Source: Paramoeba atlantica
Taxonomy: Eukaryota; Discosea
Assembly (NCBI GenBank): GCA_977017575.1
Contig: CDRNVI010000043.1
Span: 434,001-498,000, forward strand
DNA length: 64,000 nt
Reading direction: 5' to 3'
In this document: positions 56,875-64,000 of the stretch, one piece after another
Numbering within the stretch: position 1 is the stretch's first letter
Layout of the letters: the number at the start of each line of letters is the position of its first letter
Program-made: the position numbers and the translations under genes
The notes under the pieces: model-generated
What the model saw: only the letters and a program-made list of their open reading frames with translations
What the model was told of the DNA's origin: nothing
Database searches by the model: none

Positions 56875-58200
56875 CTACTCCAGTAACCGCCACGAGCCCT
56901 CACCCTGGGGTGTGTGCCGCGTGATCCGGGCATTGATCTCATCCACCTCGTACCACGCCTCATTCTCATCCTTCCACGGCTCGTACGGGTTGTCATAGTA
57001 CCCCTCATACATCGGTTTCTCCGCCTCCTCTACGCGGGCCGCCACCTCGTCCTCTACCGTTACCGGAGCGGCGGTCATCAACCCCCGCGCAGGGAGCTGA
57101 TTCCGAATATGCGGCGGCAGCTCGGTGTACTTCGCCAGCAGCACCTCCTGCTGCATCTGCAGCACCGCCCCCTCGGTGAGCACCAGCCGGTCATGCTGCA
57201 AACAATCGTACACATTAAACCGATTCAACGGAACCGGGTTCTTCGGTCCCTTCGGTCCAAGATACTTCAACCGCTGCCGCTGTCGGTTCCAATCCACCGG
57301 CTCCGGGCATTCCACGATCGGGCGCACCGTCTTCACCCGTCCCTGGGCGAAGCTGCCGTAAAAGAACGACCGGTTAAACTCCTTACTCGGGGCGACCCGG
57401 GAGCCCCCGTCGAGGAACAGCACCCCGGCGCCCGTGTGGCGGGTGTCCCACCGCATGCGCCCGCAGAGCGCGCTGAACCCCCGCGGGGTCGGGCGGGGCA
57501 GCGCGAGGCGCTCCACGACCTGGAGCTTCCCCTGGAGCAGCTTGGTGGTGAGCGCCATGGCGTTCGCGATGCGCCACTTGTGGGGGTTCTGCGGGGGCAT
57601 GCGGCGGGTCCAGGGCTTCATCGGGTTCGAGAGCGCCCCCCAGCCGTACTTGGCCCCTTTGCGGGGTCCGGCGCGGATGAGGCCGGTGCCGGTGTTGGGG
57701 TAGGGCTTCTTGTTGCTGAGGTAGAGCTCGCGACAGCCGTGGTCGGATTGGATTTTGAAGTTCTGACAGCGCTGGTCCCAGTAGTTCCAGGCCCAGTGCA
57801 GGTGCTCCGTGTTGGGGTAGCGCCCGAAGAGGTAGGGGTCGAGCTCGGTGGTGTGGCTGATCTCGTTGTCGAGGGTGAAGACGGGGACAATGAGGGGGAC
57901 GCGGATGGTGTTGTGGGTGTAGACGGGGGTGACGGAGCATTTAAAGTGGGGAAGCTCGGGGAGGGGCTCGGTGAAGTAGGGGTGTACACGTTGGGGGGAG
58001 GGGGCATAGGGAGAAATCAGTGGCCAGCGCAGGGAACTCATGACCGCCCCTCGCAGAGGCAGGGGGTGGGCTCCCGGGATCACTTGGTCGGGGTGCTCGA
58101 GTTGAAAGTCGACCCCCGCACGAGGAGCCAGGGATTGTCCCTGGTCCATTTTCTTCATCTTACTAACAAAGCGGTGGGCAACCCAGTTGCGGTGTAACAT
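56875..58200 (-). CDS. Mitochondrial ribosomal protein uL4m
   Basis: A 441-residue protein. Core uL4 landmarks are present: TIRVPLIVPVFTLDNEI, then SNKKPYPNTGTGLIRAGPRKGAKYGWGA (equivalent of the G-T-G-x-A-R-x-G loop lining the exit tunnel) and NPHKWRIANAMALTTKLLQGKLQVVERL. N- and C-terminal extensions of about 100 and 150 residues fit a protein-rich mitoribosome such as that of kinetoplastids. The coding strand uses almost only C-ending codons up to about codon 200 and G-ending codons after about codon 250, with the change near 57,480. The N-terminal MLHRNWVAHRFVSKMKK suits import. Confidence 0.85.
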   Translation of the reverse strand: MLHRNWVAHRFVSKMKKMDQGQSLAPRAGVDFQLEHPDQVIPGAHPLPLRGAVMSSLRWPLISPYAPSPQRVHPYFTEPLPELPHFKCSVTPVYTHNTIRVPLIVPVFTLDNEISHTTELDPYLFGRYPNTEHLHWAWNYWDQRCQNFKIQSDHGCRELYLSNKKPYPNTGTGLIRAGPRKGAKYGWGALSNPMKPWTRRMPPQNPHKWRIANAMALTTKLLQGKLQVVERLALPRPTPRGFSALCGRMRWDTRHTGAGVLFLDGGSRVAPSKEFNRSFFYGSFAQGRVKTVRPIVECPEPVDWNRQRQRLKYLGPKGPKNPVPLNRFNVYDCLQHDRLVLTEGAVLQMQQEVLLAKYTELPPHIRNQLPARGLMTAAPVTVEDEVAARVEEAEKPMYEGYYDNPYEPWKDENEAWYEVDEINARITRHTPQGEGSWRLLE

Positions 58201-58474
58201 GGTGGAAGAAGGGAGGTAACGTTAACGTGTGAAGAGCTATCGAAAAACAACTGGTTGTACAACTAATAAAACAGGGGCATGGCCCTACACTTCACAGTAT
58301 CCTATGCAACAAACACTAATAAACCAGAGGCGCCCGTGCGATAAAATAGGTGAGCAAGAGTAACTCAATAATGTGACCTCACTCATCTTCTATGAGCTCA
58401 CTTCTACTGCAGTTCTATTATTTCTCTACTGCATCTCTCTACTGTACAGAAGACTGCTGTAGTAGTTTAGTGCT

Positions 58475-59188
58475 CTATCTTTCTTCATCGTCTCTACTAA
58501 GCGAATCCCATATTTCAATGTTGGGTGGTATTAATTTCGGTAATAGAAGTCTGCGATGAGTACTGATAGTAATAGTTACTCCAGATATGTCGGCGCCGGG
58601 CGTCAATAAGAACTTTCCGTAAAATCTATTGTAGTGTAGCTGAAGATCGCTAAGGGTACGAGGAAGCATGTCTAATCGAAGGTCTCCGCTAAATCGATTG
58701 GCGAATAAATGAAGAGTATATATTTCGAGGGGCAGGTTTGTCAGATCCACATGGCCTCTGCACCTGTTCCACGAAAGCGTGAGAGTGTCCAGCGTACTTG
58801 GAAGTTCAGCAAAGGATAATGCTCCAGAGAATTTGTTCATATCCAATACAATCTCCACGAGACCACCAGGTAAGTCTGGTACACTCACGATGCCGTGCAG
58901 CGAATTCTGACGTATGTTTAGAAGCCGCGTCTTCTCCGGCAGATACATCCACTGAAGCTCACCTCGCAATCCCCTGAAACACCAGGAGATCCTGATTTCA
59001 GTGTTGTATGTATCTATGCCCGACCAATTCTGTACAGGAGTATCAGCGTTCCATGAACTATGTACATTCTCAAGACGTTCTACAAATTTGCAAAGAACAT
59101 ATTCCGCAGGTAGAGTAGCCCTTCGCACTCTCCCAGGTCTAACTGCAAAAGTGTCGCACGATTGGGCCGCATACAAGCAGAAACTCAT
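58475..59188 (-). CDS. Leucine-rich-repeat protein (family member 3)
   Basis: A 237-residue protein. After a short start (MSFCLYAAQSCDTFA) a cap closely related to member 1 follows (RRATLPAEYVLCKFVERLENVHSSWNADTPVQNWSG), then about six LRRs (LPSTLDTLTLSWNRCRGHVDLTNLP; LPLEIYTLHLFANRFSG). The W-x-G-x-x-C cap Cys is replaced. The C-terminus is polar and acidic. It faces the same way as its neighbours and lies between two housekeeping genes, as do the other two members. Confidence 0.78.
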   Translation of the reverse strand: MSFCLYAAQSCDTFAVRPGRVRRATLPAEYVLCKFVERLENVHSSWNADTPVQNWSGIDTYNTEIRISWCFRGLRGELQWMYLPEKTRLLNIRQNSLHGIVSVPDLPGGLVEIVLDMNKFSGALSFAELPSTLDTLTLSWNRCRGHVDLTNLPLEIYTLHLFANRFSGDLRLDMLPRTLSDLQLHYNRFYGKFLLTPGADISGVTITISTHRRLLLPKLIPPNIEIWDSLSRDDEER

Positions 59189-59382
59189 CGTTAGGTGACT
59201 AATTTCAAATGCTTTTTACTTCTACAGTAATTTGACATTACTAATTTTTGTTGTACGCCTTAAGAAATTCGGATACAACATATTAATTCGATAAAACGTC
59301 CATTCGATGCCTCAAAAAAAGTAAAATTGGTAAATTTCATTAACCTACCGAGGAGTTTAATATACACCCATATTTGCGGTGT

Positions 59383-61848
59383 CTAATTGCGATGAAAATG
59401 TCTTTTCTTCTGCATCATTTTCTTTTTCGCCTTGTTTTCAGCAGAGCGCATGTGTTGTTCTAACTGCTTGCCTCGGAGGCGCTTCTTTTTCCCTTTAACC
59501 ATAGCGAATGGACTAAAGCAGGTTTGATCGCCTTCTGGATAATTCCTCACATGTTCCTTCTCACCCACATCAGGTATCTGCATTTTTGTTTTCAGCATCC
59601 ATTTTGAAAATGTCTTCCTGTCGGTTTCAATCTTTATTTTGGATCCCGCCTCGTTCCTAAGACCGCGAAGCATAAGCTTTGCTCGACCAACGTCTTCCTT
59701 AACATATTTCTTCGTTTTCTTATTCCACGCGTATACTGAGCGAAGACTGTTCATTGCCTCCGCCGAGTCAGCGCATAGGTCGTCCGCAACATTTTCTAAG
59801 GTGTCTTCCACTGCAGTAACACACGGTTCGGAAGAAATGTAGTACGCTTCCTCGGAGCTACGATTCCATTTCTTTTCATTTTTGGGGATACTTGACTTCT
59901 TTCCGGTTGGCCTTACTGGAATCTTTTCGTGTTTTCCTATTTTTGTGTCTAACATTCCATGGAGGTCAGTTTTATTGTTAGTGGTCTCAGTTGTGTTGGG
60001 AAATGAGGCGCCGGTGACTCCATCTTTATGCTTACTCTCAGTCAAATTAGATATGAACTTCAAGGCTTCGCGAAAACTATTCTTTTTTGACTCTGAAAGA
60101 TTTTGCTGATTTTTTGCTTGAAATATCGCGCCTCCTCCCCGAAAGGATGAGACATTCTCCACGGCTACATTTTTCTCAGTTTGGTGCTCTCTGATTCTTT
60201 CTAGCTCAGAATGAATTGCCAGTTTGTGCATGAGCTCTCTTCCCTCGGCGTAAAGCGCATGAGCGCAAACCGGTCTAGATCGTTTGTATTGCTTGTACCC
60301 TTTATTTGCGGTGTCTCGAAGCGACATCAGCTCAGCATGATCTCGTAGGGTCATTTCAAGCCATTCGTGCTCGGGTTTCAGGAAATTCGCTGGCACTTTA
60401 CCATACTCGACAGAATGACTCATGTTTTGCTGCTCACTGTTCCCTTTTTCGGAAGGTTCCAGTTTCAGTTTGTTTCGGACGTTCATAAGATACGGGAGCT
60501 CATCAGAGGCGACAAAGGAAAAGGCCACGCCTGGAGCGCCCGCCCGTGCCACGCGCCCCCCTCGATGGATAAACAACTTTTCGGAATGCGGAAAAGAAAC
60601 GTTCAGCACATAGTCTAGGGCGGGAATATCGATCCCCCGAGCTGCGAGGTCCGTTACAAGTAAAAGTGTTGTGTGCTTTCGAATGAATTGACCCATGGCT
60701 TCTTTCCTCGCCTCTTGATCCATGGACCCGTGCAACGCTGAGCATTGATAGCCGTAGAGACGCAACAATTCACTGCAATACTCCACATGATACTTTGTGG
60801 GGAGAAATACGAGAGCTTGTTTGTGGTTGGAAGCAGTATTAGGGTTCGGGTGCTTAGTCTGTTTCCCGAGCAGTTTATTGTGATGAGATGGCGAGGTCGT
60901 AGATGCGTTTTTGTTAGTCTCTCGCTCTATGTTAAGTACGTGCTGTAACAGATAAAGTAGTAATGGAATCCTTTCGTCTTCACGTATGACAAAGAAAGAT
61001 GAAGAAAGTGTGTCGGGTAATTTGGTCTCAGATTCTAAACGAACAAACGTAGCATCGCTCAATCTCGCGGTTGCAAAGTCAGAGAGAATAGATGGCATTG
61101 TGGCCGAAAAGATAGCTTTTTGACAATGTTGAGGAACACGATACATTATTTCTGTGATTTGCGACTGAAATCCTTGCTCGAAGAGACGATCACCTTCGTC
61201 AAGTATCAGCATTTCGATAAGGGAAAGTTGCAACTTTGTTTCGCTTAGTACATGAAGAAGCCGACCTGGTGTCGCTACTACAACATCGGGATTGTTCGCC
61301 AGATTGGTGAACTGCTCCTCCAAGGAGTCACCACCCACTAGAACACAATTACGCAAACTGGTAAACTTCGAAAGATCACGGAGAAATTTTGCCGTCTGAA
61401 GAGCTAATTCTCGTGTGGGAGATAATATCATGCCGCGAATACCGCATATTTCGGAGTGACTGCTCAACAGTTGTAACATTGGGATGAGAAAGGCGGCTGT
61501 CTTACCGCTTCCGGTACGTGCCATTACAATTGCATCCTTACGCTGAAGCAAAAGAGGTATGGTACGTCTCTGAATGGGCGTCGGGTTGCTGTATTTTCGA
61601 TAGGCAATTCCGCGCGTAATTTCGTTGGACAATCCAAACTTTCCAAATCCAGTCATGTTCTTACGAATCTTTGATTGTAGCCCTACAGATACTTCAGCTA
61701 TGGTTCCTTCCACACCTGGAAACACGGTAAGCCGATCGTGTTGCAGAGACGTAAGACATGCGTCTGCTGTTTCCTTTTTATCATCGGAGGATGCTCCTGT
61801 GCTCTCCAACTTCATAAATGTAGGATAAAAATTTAAAAAATGATGCAA
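59383..61848 (-). CDS. DBP10/DDX54-type DEAD-box RNA helicase
   Basis: An 821-residue helicase of 60S ribosome assembly. Q motif KYSNPTPIQ, motif I ARTGSGKT (110-117), Ia PTREL, II DEGD (217-220) instead of DEAD, III SAT (248-250), then DLAARGIDIP (V) and HRGGRVARAG (VI). ARTGSGKTAAFLIPM and DRLFEQGF are characteristic of DDX54. The C-terminal third carries a basic region with the DBP10 C-terminal block (WNKKTKKYV) and ends in Lys/Arg-rich sequence typical of nucleolar proteins. The motif II Ala to Gly change is visible in the DNA. The start may be the next Met (MKLEST). Confidence 0.92.
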   Translation of the reverse strand: MHHFLNFYPTFMKLESTGASSDDKKETADACLTSLQHDRLTVFPGVEGTIAEVSVGLQSKIRKNMTGFGKFGLSNEITRGIAYRKYSNPTPIQRRTIPLLLQRKDAIVMARTGSGKTAAFLIPMLQLLSSHSEICGIRGMILSPTRELALQTAKFLRDLSKFTSLRNCVLVGGDSLEEQFTNLANNPDVVVATPGRLLHVLSETKLQLSLIEMLILDEGDRLFEQGFQSQITEIMYRVPQHCQKAIFSATMPSILSDFATARLSDATFVRLESETKLPDTLSSSFFVIREDERIPLLLYLLQHVLNIERETNKNASTTSPSHHNKLLGKQTKHPNPNTASNHKQALVFLPTKYHVEYCSELLRLYGYQCSALHGSMDQEARKEAMGQFIRKHTTLLLVTDLAARGIDIPALDYVLNVSFPHSEKLFIHRGGRVARAGAPGVAFSFVASDELPYLMNVRNKLKLEPSEKGNSEQQNMSHSVEYGKVPANFLKPEHEWLEMTLRDHAELMSLRDTANKGYKQYKRSRPVCAHALYAEGRELMHKLAIHSELERIREHQTEKNVAVENVSSFRGGGAIFQAKNQQNLSESKKNSFREALKFISNLTESKHKDGVTGASFPNTTETTNNKTDLHGMLDTKIGKHEKIPVRPTGKKSSIPKNEKKWNRSSEEAYYISSEPCVTAVEDTLENVADDLCADSAEAMNSLRSVYAWNKKTKKYVKEDVGRAKLMLRGLRNEAGSKIKIETDRKTFSKWMLKTKMQIPDVGEKEHVRNYPEGDQTCFSPFAMVKGKKKRLRGKQLEQHMRSAENKAKKKMMQKKRHFHRN

Positions 61849-62190
61849 AACAGCTAAATATGTAAAGATAAATAAATAAATGTGGTTTTTTTTTAAACTT
61901 TTATTCTAAAACAAATGTGAAACAAATATGAAATGAAAATCGAGGGACTAGTAGCCATACTTACGTGGTATCTAAATGCGAGTTGTATGAGCAGCAGTGC
62001 CGTGTGGAATCCTCTATGGGATTCCTGCATCAAGTTATTCTTTCTTACATCATCAGATTACTGGTCTAGTAATTCCAGTCTGGAAGCTTAGATGCAATTG
62101 GGACCAGATTAGATTTCTGGAAGAAACCTACCAGAGCAGGTAGGCATAGTTCCATCTCCACCGCTAGCCATCTCTCCAAACACTGTGACT
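61849..62190. other. Intergenic region, no gene seen
   Basis: About 340 bases, AT-rich near the helicase, with no gene. Short inverted pieces (ctggaagcttagatgc / ctagtaattccagtctgg) occur near 62060-62120. Confidence 0.4.
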
Positions 62191-63213
62191 CTACGTACTC
62201 TCTTTCGGGGCTTCTTGATTTGAAGCCTCTAAATATTTAACCCACAACTGAGCCATTTGACAAAGTTTAACAACTGTCAACTTCCACATCGGCAGGGATG
62301 GGTCAACCGCTACCTCTTGTGAGATGTATGCCGCGACTTCCGGAGGCATAGCTCGAGTGAGACCTTTGTGCACCGCCTCCTTGTGACGACTACGAATAAC
62401 CATTTTTAAAAACTGTGAGAGCGCCGCACCGTCCACAGGCACCAAAGGAACGCGTCGAGGACGGAACGCAACAATGGCTGCAGGAGCTTGTGATGAGGGA
62501 TAAAATGTTTCCTCCACGAGCGTTTTCTCAACCCGGGGTGCGAAATAATTCTGACACATGACGGAGAAATATCCAAACGAGTTTGTATCCGATGCAGCAC
62601 ATATTCTCTCGGCCACAGGTTGTTGGAAAAGGGCACGAAATGGCACGGCACCAAGTGAAAAAAGTCCCGTCCGCCGACTCGCTCCCACACAATATCTAAA
62701 AAGCAGTTTGTCTACAGTGTCAAACGGAACGTTGACGAACAAGGAGACCTCTGGATCGGCATCCCACGGTGAAGACCAATTCCGCTCTGGGAAGGTTTCG
62801 GCAATTAGAGCGGCTTCGTCGCAATTCAAAATGTCTGCATTAATCCACCGGAATCGATGCCCCGTTGTCCGCTGAATTCCTTCCAAATAGGTGTTATATT
62901 TTGTGTCCCCCTCAATACCCAATATTCCTTGACATGGTCGAGTGAGCAGACTTCGGGTCAAAGTGCCGGGACCGGATCCCACCTCCACAATAAGTTTCTT
63001 CTCCTGTGGGTGAATTGCCTGAACTAAAGTATGAGTTAGCTTGAGATTCATCATGAAGCGATTTCCTTTGTGTAGCTGGGGAAGCTCGTGTGATTTATGC
63101 ACTTTATACATGTATCGCACGTCCCCACCGCGCATGCGAGGGCCACCCGGACAACGGAGCGTGTCCACCCATTGTCGTCCTTTTTTCGTGAGGGGGACGC
63201 GCCGAACGTCCAT
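62191..63213 (-). CDS. Mitochondrial rRNA dimethyladenosine transferase (TFB1M/KsgA-like)
   Basis: A 340-residue class I methyltransferase. NRFMMNLKLTHTLVQAI replaces the usual QNFL start, followed by VEVGSGPGTLTRSLL (SAM motif I, 76-90), GIEGD (motif II), RWINADIL and NVPFDTVDKLLFRY in place of NLPY. KsgA/TFB1M enzymes dimethylate two adenines at the end of the small-subunit rRNA. The altered catalytic box N-V-P-F is usual in mitochondrial paralogues, some of which act as assembly or transcription factors instead. The C-terminal helical part (SQFLKMVIRSRHKEAVHKGL) matches. A basic start fits organelle import. Confidence 0.85.
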   Translation of the reverse strand: MDVRRVPLTKKGRQWVDTLRCPGGPRMRGGDVRYMYKVHKSHELPQLHKGNRFMMNLKLTHTLVQAIHPQEKKLIVEVGSGPGTLTRSLLTRPCQGILGIEGDTKYNTYLEGIQRTTGHRFRWINADILNCDEAALIAETFPERNWSSPWDADPEVSLFVNVPFDTVDKLLFRYCVGASRRTGLFSLGAVPFRALFQQPVAERICAASDTNSFGYFSVMCQNYFAPRVEKTLVEETFYPSSQAPAAIVAFRPRRVPLVPVDGAALSQFLKMVIRSRHKEAVHKGLTRAMPPEVAAYISQEVAVDPSLPMWKLTVVKLCQMAQLWVKYLEASNQEAPKEST

Positions 63214-63453
63214 GAATTACATAAACTTTTATCTGAATATCAATTTGCCTTGTGGATTTGGTTCTGTCTTTATGTCACCGGTTTTCGGTAGTACGAAAAG
63301 TGTTGCGAGCAATACATCTTCAAAAAAATCATTTTAGGGAAATAAGATACATGATTATGACTACATGCAAAATCTTAGTAAAGTTATAAGAATGATTACG
63401 CGCATGTATCATTGATGCAATAATTCGTGCCAGACGCCTTTAGGAGTTATTGT
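63214..63453. other. Intergenic region, no gene seen
   Basis: About 240 AT-rich bases between the CstF-50 stop and the methyltransferase start; nothing recognised. Confidence 0.35.
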
Positions 63454-64000
63454 TTAAATGGCGCAACCCCACAGACGAAGCACACAATCATCACATCCGG
63501 TCATGAGAGATTGCTGTGTTGGTGAAGCCTCAAGACTACGGGCAGTACCTGGGTGAATGAGGCGGCACAATTGCTGCTCAGAATGAACGTCATATCCTAT
63601 TACTACGCAGTCCTCGGCGTCTGCATTTGTCACAATGACGTTCTCGCGGAAAAGGAACCGTGCGGTCGGTCGTTGAAGTGCATTCAGTTGCTGGGGCGTG
63701 CCATAGGTTCTTACCGCTGTGCAGAATTTTCGCAAATCCCACAAAATACAACGGTTGTCACGCCCGGCACTTAGCAAATAGTTGCCTGTACGTGAAAATC
63801 GAACACTGGTGACATCCACTCCGGAGTGCGCCTGTGTGTTGTTGTGCGTAAGCTCCGCACTCGCACCGTCCCACACTTTCAAAGTGCCATCTGCACTACC
63901 AGTTGCGAAGAGATCCCCATCCGGGTGCAGCGCAAGATCCCAAACCGTGTGTTGATGCGCGTCGGATTCGGAGACGGCACTGGTCAACGTGGCGCTGGTC
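63454..64000 (-). CDS. CstF-50-like WD40 protein, partial at right edge
   Basis: The frame is open to base 64000, so the N-terminus is outside; 182 codons are visible. At least three WD40 repeats: TVWDLALHPDGDLFATGSADGTLKVWD, VTSVRFSRTGNYLLSAGRDNRCILWDL and ARSLEASPTQQSLMTGCDDCVLRLW. Order and spacing match the C-terminal part of CstF-50/CSTF1 (GSKDGCIKLWDG; SKYILSSGKDS; FMTCSDD), a pre-mRNA 3' end cleavage factor. Another WD40 family is possible without the rest of the protein. Confidence 0.75.
   Translation of the reverse strand, partial: TSATLTSAVSESDAHQHTVWDLALHPDGDLFATGSADGTLKVWDGASAELTHNNTQAHSGVDVTSVRFSRTGNYLLSAGRDNRCILWDLRKFCTAVRTYGTPQQLNALQRPTARFLFRENVIVTNADAEDCVVIGYDVHSEQQLCRLIHPGTARSLEASPTQQSLMTGCDDCVLRLWGCAI

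Noticed and set aside
56914-58197. A 427-codon plus-strand open frame opposite uL4m.
   Set aside because: It mirrors the uL4m frame, arises from the GC-rich codon bias, and matches no family; it would also be the only plus-strand host gene.

Overview
This window looks like nuclear DNA of a euglenozoan protist, most likely a kinetoplastid in the broad sense, possibly a deep or free-living branch. Four things point there. All 36 host genes I can support lie on the minus strand, as in a kinetoplastid directional (polycistronic) cluster. The genes are intronless, and several start codons sit just downstream of a pyrimidine tract plus AG that could serve as a spliced-leader acceptor. The alpha-tubulin tail (SADMEG...DEY) resembles the kinetoplastid tail. 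The ER chaperone BiP ends in MEDL, close to the MDDL retention signal of trypanosomatid BiP. No species is assigned.

Layout. 1-4.8 kb: four minus-strand genes, the first running off the left edge. 4.9-13.1 kb: an 8 kb island of mobile DNA with a broken IS30-type transposase, foldback elements, and a three-level nest (an inner TA-flanked element inside a Merlin-type transposon inside an outer TA-flanked element). 13.2-15.8 kb: a methyltransferase-like gene, then two more TA-flanked elements. 15.9-34.7 kb: a dense run with pectin-acetylesterase/Notum-like protein, 2-Cys peroxiredoxin, alpha-tubulin, BiP, FUN14, Pol III subunit RPC5, a ThrE-type transporter, and CCCH and low-complexity proteins. 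34.8-35.8 kb: two small inverted-repeat elements. 35.9-40.6 kb: LRR protein, zinc-finger class-3 lipase, Cdc73 and eS19. 41.6-46.9 kb: a short-retroposon array and a non-LTR retrotransposon with a restriction-like endonuclease. 47.4-64 kb: a second dense run with LRR proteins, AUH-type hydratase, Pol III RPC9, RanBP2 zinc fingers, UTP23, deoxyhypusine synthase, a Bet1-like SNARE, uL30, mitochondrial uL4, DBP10 helicase, mitochondrial rRNA methyltransferase and CstF-50, which runs off the right edge.

The genes are mostly housekeeping: transcription (RPC5, RPC9, Cdc73, CstF-50), ribosome production (eS19, uL30, UTP23, DBP10), mitochondrial translation (uL4m, TFB1M-like), secretion (BiP, SNARE, lipase) and redox. 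I see no functional operon logic beyond shared direction.

The most unusual signal is compositional. In six GC-rich genes the coding strand switches abruptly, near mid-gene, from C-ending to G-ending codons, so the plus strand goes from C-rich to G-rich. In low-complexity genes this changes the protein itself, from proline-rich to glycine-rich or acidic. I know of no standard annotation for this pattern.
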